Below the pieces are notes generated by a model, which was given only the letters and a program-made list of their open reading frames with translations, was not told where the DNA came from and did not search any database. Source: Isoetes taiwanensis (taxonomy: Eukaryota > Streptophyta > Lycopodiopsida > Isoetales > Isoetaceae). From it: a stretch of 64,000 nucleotides of DNA. Positions 11,901 through 23,900 of this stretch are shown in pieces (positions within the stretch are counted from its first letter, which is position 1; every line of letters starts with the position of its first letter). The stretch lies in NCBI GenBank assembly GCA_021234155.1, contig JAJEKV010000004.1, forward strand, positions 3,722,109-3,786,108, read 5' to 3'. The translations under genes were made by a program, and so were the position numbers.

Positions 11901-14900
11901 AACTATGGTTGCCACTAGATAATTGTTTTTAAGCCATAACCTCCTGCCCTTGTATCAATCTCCGCTCTTGGTCAGATAAGGATCATCCGTAATGAATGAA
12001 GATGCAGTGTGAATATGCAAAAGAGAAAAAAAAGATATGGAATAGCTAGGCTAGTGAGTGGACTGAATGAGAAACTATAAAGCATGACTATGACTTTTAG
12101 GAGAGCCATGTCAGCAACATAAGTGTCATGTCTAGTCATCTAAAGGAGGTGGTATGTAATGTCATATGCTAACATTCCCTGATGACTAGCATGACTCAAA
12201 AATTTAGAAACTGAATTAATTTAATAAACCTCATAAACTTAAAGTAGTCTACCAACAAGAACTAAGCAACAAAAACTGAGATATAATCCCCCCTGAAGAC
12301 GATCATGGGACAGAACATGCAAAAGCTGTTTCATATGGCTGAATTGATGTCCTCCAAGCAGTTTTATTAAGCCATCAGCAACTTGACGTTTGGTAGAACA
12401 ATACGAGAGTTAGAGATAACCATTTTCTAGCTGCTCTTTTGACAAACCATCGCTTAATATACATATGTTTAATGAGGAGGTGCATCTTGTGGCCTTTTGC
12501 ATGAGCAATGGGCCACTGTTATCACAGTATATGCTGTTATCACAGTATATGGCTGCAGGTTTGAGCAGGAAGCCCAAATCTTCAAATAAATGTACCAGCC
12601 ACCTCAACTCTTAAACTGTGGTGACTAAGGTTTTGACCTCACCCTCAGTCAGATCTTCTAAGCAAAGGAAGATTGAGATTTATTGCCTCCAGCTATGGTT
12701 CAGCAATAAGCAAGGGCAGCTCAACTGGATAGTCTTCTTCTGGAATGGGTTCATGATAGTCAAGGGGTTCATAGGTCATCATAGGCATCTGTATCATCTG
12801 CTGCAATAGTGGAAATATCAGCACTTGAAGTGCTGGGGATAGTGGGAGCACCTGCTGCAAACAAAAGTTGGAACGGAAGCACTTGGAAGTACTTGCAATA
12901 GTGGGATTATCAGCAGCAGCACTTGAAGGACCTGCAGCAGTTTTAGTTCGGCAGAAGTAGAGGGAATGCCACCAATATGAACCATGTGAGAAGACCCTGG
13001 AGGTTGGCTGTCTAGCGTGCCATGACCAATGCAAAGGTGTTGGATGACAACTTTGTCACAATCAGTTTGTGTAGACTGCATCCACAAGAAAGTTCATACT
13101 TCTAGATCAAACATGTGCTTGGTAACAGGGCCAAAGCATCTCCAATTGCAACTTTTGGGCCATTTAGTCTTAGGTCACTTAAATGATGAAGCTTGTATAT
13201 TTTGGATTCTAGTTCAGACCATCAAGAGTATCATGTGAATCATCACTTACTGTTGCTGTTGTTGTGGCATGCAAGATTCGGACATATTCATCTTCCCCCT
13301 CTAGTTTCAGCATCGAAATTGAATATGGTTCAAGGCATGTCTGCACTTTACTACCAAGGACCTACAATGTGCTGCATGTAGTCTGGGAAGCAAGTACAAA
13401 CATCTTACTCATTGCAGGCTAAGTTTTAAGCTCAACACCCATTGGAGCTGCTGCATACAGATATATGCCATCTACCTTTAGAATCTTTGGCTGGCAACAG
13501 GTATTCCCTTGGCATAGTAGATATACATGGGTTTTGAGACTTGAATTTGATTGAAGTCTCAAGCTCTTGCCACCCTTTAACTTACAAATTGAGAATGAAT
13601 TATTTACTACTATCAAAGCTCTTAGGTCTGATAATGCCAAAGAGTATATTTCTCAGGAATTTCTGTAGACCTATGTTCAGTCCAAAGAGAGATGATTGTG
13701 CCTTTATGGTCACTCTCAAAATGGAGTAGTAGAACTAAGAATAGAACCCTTATGAACTTGATTCAAGCATGCTTGAGTTATCTCCACAATTTTGGGATGA
13801 GGCAGTTCTAACTGCTGATTATTTTTGTAACAGGGTCCCACTCAGGCCATCAACTTTTAAAACGCCTTTTGAGGTGCTATATGGAACTAAGTTAGATGTC
13901 TCTAATCTTAGGGTATTTGGCTTCCTATGCCATTGTTCCTTGAGAATTACTGCAGAAACAAGGCAAAGTTAGCTGACAGAGCTATAAAGGTTATCTTTAT
14001 TGTATATCCTAGCAATAAAAACTAAGTAAAGTTTACAAGTAATCCAGGCACTTAGAATAACAACTTTTATTTTGAGGGTAAGACAGTTGGTGGTAGAAAG
14101 AGCTACATCCCTTCCATCTGCCATCATTTTGACTACTGTTCTGGTATATGGATAAAGATTCTTGAAATCATTCAATTGGCCTGCCAAATGCTTGGTAGCC
14201 CCAGGATCTACATGCCAAGCATGTGGCTGTAAATTCTCTGCAGTGATGTTGAGGAAATGCAATTCCTGCCCCTCCAAATCAACATGATAAACATGAGCAG
14301 TTACCTCATGTGAAGAACTCGAATCTGTAGCCTTTTGTTTTGCCTCCTTATACGCCACACACAAAATCAGCAACATCCTTGAGAAGTTCCTTGCAGTCTC
14401 GTTTAACGTGGCCTTTTATTGCAATAACAGCAAGTAAATGGTTGCTGAGGTGCAGACTTAGCCTCTGATTTAGATTCTGCTGTAACATCAAAAGAGGAAC
14501 GAGTAGATGCAGCATTGGCCTCAGAAGTAGATACTAATAGTATGGAAGGGTGGAAAGCCCAGTTTTAGAATAAAAAAAGTGGCCTCCATTTGATCATACC
14601 TTTTGTGACATTGTTCCATCTATAAGTTTGTGTTGAAGCTGATTGAAGGAGATGATGATCTTATCCTGCAGCTTGTAATAGTCTACAGACACTTTGATAC
14701 AAGTGAGGCAGGCCTTTTGAGAGCATATTGTATAAGGGATAGATCTGTGAGAAGACCACCTGCTGCATGATATTTTTCCCTCAAGGCCTTGAACTGTTGC
14801 AGATAATCTCGCATGTTAGAGCATCCTTCCAATCTTAGATTATCCATCTGGCTTTGAATTCCAAGTTGTTGACCTTCACCTGCCTGAATACAATTCTGAT

Positions 14901-17900
14901 GAAGGAAATCAAGAGCAGATGAGAAAGCTTTATAACCTCGAAGATCTCTCTGAAAATCTCTGCATATAGAAGCTTTGAGATGATTCAGAGCTAGAAAATC
15001 TTTGTTGAGTTCATCAGGTGTGGTAGGTTTTCAAGTGAACTAGAACACAGCATTTAGACTGCTGAGATTCAAGTTGGTTTCAAAAGCATCTCTTCAGGTC
15101 AAATAATTGTCAATAACTAACACCGGATGTGTAAAATACTTCTATGGATTTGAATCTGCAGCCATATTGGATGTATGTATGAAGGACTTCAGACAGAGGT
15201 AAGATAGAACTTGTAAATCTTCATAAGGCCAGGGGAAATCTTACCAAATCAGCACATCCAAGCAAAAAGAATGAGATGAAGACGAATCTGAGCCAGAAAG
15301 TGCAGATCCGAACAAGAGAAAGCAGATCCGGTTCAATTCCATTGAGAAAGAACCTGGCATGAAGAACTGCGAGAAGATTCTGGTGTAAAGATTCCTGGCA
15401 TGAAGAATCAGGCGAGGAATGCCGTGAACAAATTTGACATGAGAAAAAGTTGATTCTGATATTTAATACATTCTAAAGTTAGAATGTTATGAGGAGTCCA
15501 GACTTTTATACAACCATGGCATTAGAATTAGCTATCCCAATTGTCATGCCAATCATAGATAACCAATATAGAGAGCATGACAATTAGATAGCTAATTCTA
15601 ATGCCATGGTTGTATAAAAGTCTGGACTTTCTCATAACATTCTAACTTTTAGAATGTATTCGTGAATACATGATGTGAAATAAATTTGGGACCTCGTGAG
15701 ACTCGCCCTGAATCCTTCGCGAACGCCGATTCAGACCCAATCTCCCACCAATGCATGCAGAGAATTGCAAGCAGAAATTGATTCGAATCCCTTCTGATTA
15801 GGGGCCAGCACCTTGTTCTGATCCTCCTGTTAAAAATTGGCACTCATTTTTTTCTCACAACATGGTCTGGATACCATGAAGATGCAGTGTGAATATGCAA
15901 GGGAGAAAAGGGCAGAATAGCTAGGCTAGTGAGTGGACTGAATGAGAAACTAAAACGCATGACTATGGCTTTATAGAGAGCCATGTCAGCAACATAAGTG
16001 TCATGTCTAGTCATCTAAAGGTGGTGACATGTAATTTGTTATATGCTAACAATGAGTAACAGCAGATGGAGTTTTTTGTTTGCAAACTTAGCTTCACTTA
16101 ATCTGTGAGACTGCCATTCTAGATCTCCCTGAAGTAACAATTCAACACCAAGCTAGCTTGCAAGCATAACACACCAGCAAATCATGCTGCAAATTACACT
16201 GCTCATACTTTTGAAATTGCCCCCAATAAAAACGAGCGCCTTTCAAAACTAGAAACTAGATTTGTATGCTCATATCCATCAAGAACAAATAGTACTTGAT
16301 TTCTCAAATGCAGGCACCTGTAACTTACCTTTAGCTGCTTGGTTAATCTTCCAATATAAGGGTAAGAAATGCCCCCAAAACAATCATCAAGTTAGGATGA
16401 TCCTCCACGCTCCCATCATGTGACAACCAAATGGAATATGTAGATACATAGAAAGAGGCAAATTCAGGTGGGAAGTCCATCCGAGCAAAGACTCCTCGGA
16501 TCAACCCCTGTTTGGTGGGTTGTGAGACCAATGGATTTCATAAGAAACCATCTAGGTGGCAAATTGTAATGCTCCTCAAAAAGCATATTGGACTACGTTC
16601 CATCTCCATATTCCATGAGGAAACATCTTCCATGTGATAGATGCATCGTCTTCTGTCTCTTAAAGGGCAATGGATCTTGAAATGGTTAACCTTGCCTGCT
16701 GCAATTTGTCAAACCTGCACAACCAGGGCGGAAATGGCTCTGTTGGTAAAGGAGGTGCTGATCGATGACGTGGTATATGTGTTATCGGATCTGTTGTCAA
16801 ACGTTGCAGTTTGTGGCAAGCTACACAGGGTTTAGGGAGGCAAAACACAAAGTACGCATGTTTGAATTTAACCTTGACCCATACATGATAATACCAACAT
16901 ACACAAGCCTACCCTAAGCATGGCCAGAAGGAAGCGTTTCTTACCACATGAGGGCATGCCATTGATGTCCCAGACATTGTTACAAACATTGCATCACTTG
17001 CATTGGAAGCGCTGGTTATGAGCTCGCCCTGCATAGAGAAACAACAGAAAAGTAGTAAATTGTCAGAGCAGATAGGATTTCCATATTGAACAGCTCAAAA
17101 AATGACAAACTAGACAACTCAAATTGTATATAACCAGAATTTTGAAGAAGAAAAACATATGGAAATGACCATTGTATGTCTCAAAGAAGCACCTGGAAAT
17201 CAGATTGCGTTATGCCTTTTATATAGAGATATCCCTTTGTGGACATATTTTTAGGGCATGTAAATAGTGCCGAATAACAATCCATATGGAAGACCTTGTG
17301 GAAATGATGGACTGCCATCCATTGAGGAGCCATTTTGGACTAACTTACGAAGTTTCAAAGACAACCAGCAATCCATAGAGGAACCAGTGCTGGTGTTTCC
17401 TTGTATTACCAAAAAAATGCTATAAATGTATGGTATTATTTTGTAATGCCATCTCAAACTGCAGGCTTGCACCAAATTCTGCCAACACTATGTGGCACTA
17501 AAGATCTGCTTCAAAGACAACAAATTTGGAACTTCTCCAACAGGTTTCATTCCGTCTCTCCAAGATTAAAAAAGTTGTTGATGCAGTGCAGCTGGCTTGA
17601 TTATAGTGCCAAAACGAAAAAGAAAACTTTGGTTCTCACAGCAATGACTGCCTCTCTGTTAGGTGTAGAGCCCTGGGCAATGCTTGCCTGGGTTGCTGCT
17701 TCCAAATCGAATAGGGGGGCTGAAAAATCCAGGTCAAAGATGGGTGTATTGCTGGAGAAATCTGAAAGAAACAGTGGAACTGCACAGGGCTCAATGGGCA
17801 GTTGAAATCTCCATACAGATTACAAATATCTATGTTAGCCAAATCCGCTTTAAGGATGAAGGAGAAGATGAAACAGTAACTCACAGGAGCAACTATTGTG

Positions 17901-20900
17901 ACACAAGTTCCATAATTGGAAAACCAACTCAATTCATTGTAAATGTTCGAAGATGCAACTGAAACTACTTTAGTTGCTCTTGAAGGAGAATAATTGCACG
18001 CCGGCTGTAGGAAGTTACCTGCAGCTGCAACCTGTAATGAAGAGCTTTATGTTAGGCACCTTAAAAGACACTGGTAAGTTAACAAATCTGATTTCAAGTG
18101 TCATCAAAACTGCATACAATGGTTTATATAAAGCACGTGAATAAACCAATAACGCTTTCCAGTTCACGCTTTATCCAATAAATCATCAATTTCCATTCAT
18201 GGACGAGGTTCTCTTTAGATAATATGAAACAAATGTATCTTAGTAGTAAATTGACGTAATAGCATCGCGGGTGTAGGAGATTGCTCTGTTCTGCTGCTTT
18301 TAACATGGTATCAGTGTCAAGGTTAGGAGAATCATCCAAGAAGTGATTGGTGAAAGACAAACATTGAGACATCATAGCAAAGTGCCAAAACTCTCCTGTA
18401 ATTTAACCTGGAGTTGTCCAAGGAGATAGAATCTTCTGCAGTTACTGGCGGGAATAGATCGAATCAGTCCAAATTGAATATTGTCCTAATAATGTGCTAA
18501 AGGTAAAATGTTTAATCATTACTTTGGCTATTCCAGGATCGCGGCGGAATTGTTGCAGTTGGACAAAGAGAAATTCTCCAAAGGGAGGAGCTTCTGGTGT
18601 AGATGCTTGGAATTTGGTGGGTGCAAAAAGAAATTGAGATTGGTATTTGTTACAACATTCTCTGCCAAAATTGATGCATCCGATCCGATTCCTCAAAGAT
18701 CTCTCATTGGTAGGTCAATTTAGCCTGTAACATAGAGAAGTGCCAGAAACGACAGGTGAGTTGCCAGCAGGATTGAGTAAATCGCTCTAAGTCTCTCTCA
18801 GAGAACTTTGGTTCAAAATGGATCCTTTTCAAATTCTTCATGCGATAAGTTGAGCCATTGAATCATAAATCATGGAAAACTTAAACCAAAATGATGATGA
18901 TGATGGAGAAAATCAGGTCAGCAACTCTACAAGATTCTAATAATATCCAAATTGATTTCCAACTCAAATGAAGCTAGTTTAAGATTCACTAGTGCTGGTG
19001 GCAATATGATTACACGGAGCGAATTAATACAAAACATTGTCTTCTCAATATGATAATGTAGCTCAAAAATCAGGTTTGATGTATACATTTGATTTGAATC
19101 TTCTAAAAATATTCTATAGAAAGAAAGGAAGAAAGATTTATTAACGTCTCACGAGGAAGGCCCAAAGGGTCTATGAGATACAATATTTTCAAGGCCTCAG
19201 GAGGAAAACCCTCCTGTTATCTGAAGTATACAAACAAAAATATTAATCTAACAGAACTTATAGTAAGAATCTGCTCAGGTCGGGTTGGATGGGAGTAGCC
19301 CATTTGTTCCTGTGCCTGCTGCAAGTACCACTTTTGACTTGCTTTGAAGCTTGATGCTCAGCCTCTTCTGGAAAAGCCTTTTATGTTTTGCAAACTGCTG
19401 ATCGTTTTATCTTCTTAGACAATGTCAACGACCACGCCTTTTAGGGTCAAGATACTTTCTTTTCTGTGATGCCTCCACCATCATCTTATCATCATTTGAC
19501 TCAGATGAAAAGAAATTGGTTATTTCTGTTTGCTTCAAGCCCATTGATTCTTTTTTGTTTCTGCTTTCTGTGGATAGTTCACATACAAAGTGAGGCACAT
19601 TTCTGATCGTAATATTCCATCAACTGTAAAGATGTGGGGTCTCTAAAAGACAATGGTGCCTCTAATAATGTAGTAGGTTGGGCAGGTAAAAATAAAATGT
19701 TTTTCTGATTCAGCCATGTTTAGATCACACATAAGCCCATCTCCTCATACAATTTAGATGCCTTTGAGAACCAATAGCGCGCGCTTACCCTGGTCTGCCA
19801 ACATTTTAGATGACACGTATGCCAACCAGGGAAGTCTTTTTTGATCTTCTTGTGATTGTCCAAAGCGGCATAACCTAAATCACTGTTTGAAAGGCAATTT
19901 CAACCTGCAAAGGTTTCACATTAAATTCAGCAAGCATTATATCATGGGGTACCAAATGTTTACTTCTAATCCTTCTAGAAAGAAGAGAAGTTTGGAGCCT
20001 TCCAGTTGACCCCAATCATCAGCTCATAAATCAACTCCCCATATTTGTGCACCATATAATGCCAGCCTCACCAACATGCCACATAGGAAGAGCTTTGTAT
20101 GAACATCTTGGAAATGGAGTTGATAGTACTCTTTTTCCAGCTGTACAAGACAGGCAAATCCCTTTGTAATCCTTGCCTGGCCAGCCTCCCTCAACCTAAA
20201 AGAGGGGCCAAGAAACTCAACACCCAAGTGTTCCACAGGGTGTCCTTGGAAAATAAAAGAGTTATTTTTCCAATTCTCCCAAGGGGTATTAAATACCATC
20301 ACTTTGGTCTTGTGATTTAATTGCAGCTCTCTATCTTTGCAAAAGGTTTTTAATGCAGCCAGATGTTTTTGGAGACCTCGAGGAGATGATGAAATTAGAA
20401 GGAGAAACCGTGTTAAAACAGAAAGATTAGCAATTAAATGCAAAGGGCTTACACAAGTATTCACACGCCACCATGGAAAACCAATGCAGGACACTGAACT
20501 CACCATGGAATGAAAAGCTAAGTGCTTACACGAGTATCTCACACGCCACCATGGAAAACCAATGCAGGACACTGAACTCACTCGTTTGTCACCCAAGTAT
20601 TCATCTCAACAATGCTTGCTTTCTGATTTCTTCCTGCCTCAGTGAACACGCGGAGCTAAATCTCCTTAGAGCACAGGGGTCAGGCTGCTTGCAGGAGAAG
20701 TTTCTCGACAATAGATCACATTTTTACCTTGCGGGGTCTATGTGTATTGCTGCTTTGTGGATTTCTGCAAAGCCTTTGATACAGTCCCTTGGAACTGCCT
20801 ATTTCATAGACTTATGGAATTAGGATTGTCGTAGCAAGCCATATGGGCGTTTTGACGCTCTATGATAATGTTTTGGAAAAGAATTAAAGTGCCGGAAGGC

Positions 20901-23900
20901 TGGTTGGATGAAATAAGCAAATTGCTGTATATTTGGTCTCATAGACACAAGGTCTCTGAGACGTTAATATAATCTTTTCTTTCTTTTGTGCCAATGTCAA
21001 TTGGGAAATATCTATAATCGACATGCACAATAGGGTTGCAAGCATTGGTCATTTGTTTAATATTCATCCCTCAGTTTTGAGGTAGTATCAGGGTCACAGT
21101 TGAACAGCCCATAGTCGGAAGTACCAAAAGAGATAAAATGGAAGGGGCTCGGGTGGTATGACCATTAAGCAAGTGGCAAGCAAAGCCCGGATATCCTGGG
21201 TTGACACTCAGCCAGCTCAACCTCAATTTCTGACAACCTGCAAAATGACAAACACCAAAAGTGTATATTCCCAACGAATCAGGAAAGTTTTTGACAGGCT
21301 AAAATATTCTGCCAAAACCATCGGAAGTAGAGGACAATATCCCCAGCTTAAACAATATCATAAACGGTGAAATCCTGGAGACACTTACCACCACAATTCC
21401 AATATCCTCCACAATGTTGTTGACAGCTTGATCAATACTGATGGACGCCTGTGTTGCAATTGACATCGATAAGACAGCTGGTGAAACAGCATTATCACTT
21501 ATCCACTCCAGCCCATCCATAATTGCACCATAACTGCCACTCCCACCACAATCCATTGGTGGATTGGATGTACAAGTGCATCTTTTGCGACCCCACTTTT
21601 GAGGCCCCTACAATACCTGTGTAAATTCCACACTTGTTAAATTTTAATGCTTCTATCTTACATTCTTACTTACCCATGTAATTCTTTATTCAGAATGCTG
21701 TGATAGACAATCCTCTCAAATTAAAAGTGTGCATGAAACTACACTTTAAACGATGAACTTGGTTATTACTGCAACTTCTGTACATCAAACAAAAAATGAA
21801 GTATACCAAACATTCTTCAGGCAAGTTTGAATTTCGAATTATCCACATTCAATCATCCTGATGTTTGCCTACTCTATTGGCTCAGCCCAAGATGACTTAG
21901 TCCAGAAACTCAGTGACAAAACCCTCTCCCAAGTCTGAATCTGAATTCTGATAATTTTAGTGCATCTTTGTAGAATGATTACTAGCAGTCAAGAAATAAC
22001 TAAGATTTGCAAAATTATAACTGGAAGAATGAAGATCTAAATTTCTAACTTGAAACTTTCACCAAAATGGATAAACATTCAGCAAATCTTGACAAGAAGA
22101 CAAGAAAGATAATATGAGAGACCAGCCATCAAATGTGGCTAAAACCAACTCCTAGATCTATTCTGATTGCAATATTATAGTTTCTTGGAGGATCAGTTCA
22201 ACTGGACCTCTGGAATTACAAGTTCTGGTTTGGCGAGGAACATCTCCCAAATATTAATGCAGGCTCAAAAGGCTTCTCCTTACTCAAAAACTTCTAGCCA
22301 AGCACTTCCACTCAAAAAGACCCCATAGCTGGCTCCTGATACCACGACAAAGGATCAATACAGAACGCTTAATGATGTATTGATGAGATGGGAAACACGA
22401 TCGATGCCTAGGATCTCAGGAGAAGTGGGGAAATCTAGGTAAGAATGGAAAGATTGGATGCGATAGTCGTGTCCTGACAAAGACAGGTGATAATGTGGAC
22501 ACAAAGGTGTGATACAGATCAAATCATCAGAGTAAAAGCAGGTTAGATTTAGATTTCTCTTTCTTAATACTTAATTATTTCAATCATAATTGGGGAAATG
22601 ACAAATGTTAAATTTTTGGGAGTTTGACAAACAGATGGTCCAATAACAAAGTTAATATGTAAATCTATGAAATTCGAGAGCTTACTATTACATCCATAAT
22701 TTGCATACATGCCATAAATGCATCAATCATGCTGCATGGGAATGGATAAATTGATATTGTAAGATAGCCATAAAGTCAAAACATAGCACAATGAACCAGC
22801 ACTTTATACCAAGAATGTGTCCCATGCCCATTGCAGGGGGTGGTGCCATATCCATCACGATTCCATCATATCCCACCAGAGCACCTTGAGAGCTTTCTTC
22901 CATAATTATCAGTTCTCCCATCTTGATAAAGGAAGTCTTGAGTACACCTAATGCCCTGTTTATGTCATTTAACATATAAATAATATCAATAGGATATTTA
23001 TAAAAATTATAATGATGATAAATAAATAATAAAAAACCCAATTCCCAGCTAAAACATGCAAATACTTGTAGCTTGCAAATCTTAAGAACTTCAAAGAAGC
23101 AAGTTTGACTGCCTTCTGTTCCAAGGGTAGCCCTTATTATGGGGTCCATTCCCATGATTAAACAAGTATTTATCTCAGGACATGGCAAAATATAAAACCA
23201 GGCTGGTAGCTAAAGGCTACAATCAGCAATTTGGTTTGCACCAGAAGTGTGCACCACCAAGATATGTCTACAGTTACGCTCTCTTTCAGCCTTGGCAACT
23301 CAACTTAAAGAGTGATTTCCATAATGGGTAGAAACTTAACTCTAACCTAACTTGTCATGACTGGGCCTGATGTGAAACGTCAGCACATGTCTGTCCATAT
23401 CATCACATGTTCTTACTGTTACCTTATTTTGCTTTCCCAAGTTCTCCAGCAGATGAAATGACTTCGTTTGCTTTTCCTCAGGAAGTCATCTCAAAATGAC
23501 ACCAAGGACGATCCAACACAAAATTAGAGTTCCATCTGATAGACCTGATCGCAAAACTTACAGATAAAGTCCTTATCAATTGTAGAACATTAACTAATCC
23601 GCTCACAATCAGGTTACAGCCAAAGATTTCCAACCATTCGTATCCCATTTCGTCCACCAATAGTTCCTAAGACTCTTACATTGTGATCTGTTTGTTAGAA
23701 CCAAATGGTATTTCCATGGGAACCCGATCAAAATAGCCGCTTTTAGATCGTTTTGTCTAAAGTTTCTGGCACCAAGCAGAAACATCTAGAGGATATACAT
23801 TCTGCCCTATCCACAATCCCATGATCTCTTACATGTTTACTTTATATTAAGCACAACATAAATTACCAATCAATCAAGCAAAGTATCCCTACATTTAAAG

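Larger units (their letters stand above)
1..15459. repeat. Left copy of a 15.5 kb direct duplication
   Basis: Position 1 aligns with 48464 and the match runs to about 15459, which aligns with the last base of the window. Order and orientation of every element inside agree: copia pol and 3' LTR, gag-bearing LTR element, four subtilase exons, minus-strand copia element. This copy is about 78 bases shorter than the right one and differs by many one to three base indels and some short substitutions, often where the right copy has CG. The duplication may extend left of the window. It is either a recent tandem duplication or a duplicated assembly of one locus. Confidence 0.95.
11997..16051 (-). mobile_element. 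Minus-strand copia element with inverted integrase segment
   Basis: LTRs at 11997-12174 (3') and 15877-16051 (5'). The primer-binding site TGGTATCCAGACC on the minus strand is at 15864-15876, and a purine tract lies beside the 3' LTR. Flanks ATGAA and ATGAG differ by one base from a perfect target duplication. On the minus strand gag and protease lie at about 15180-14060, then a linker and RNase H at 13040-12410. The integrase segment between them, about 13040-14040, is on the plus strand. Reverse transcriptase is missing between linker and RNase H. A 196-base foldback sits between primer-binding site and gag. Confidence 0.85.

Noticed and set aside
18442-18696. Minus-strand frame containing NCNNSAAI and PGIAK, resembling the segment after the oxyanion Asn of a subtilase.
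   Set aside because: The exon at 17885-18031 supplies this part of the domain exactly, with perfect phase on both sides; this frame would duplicate it and has stops in the matching register.
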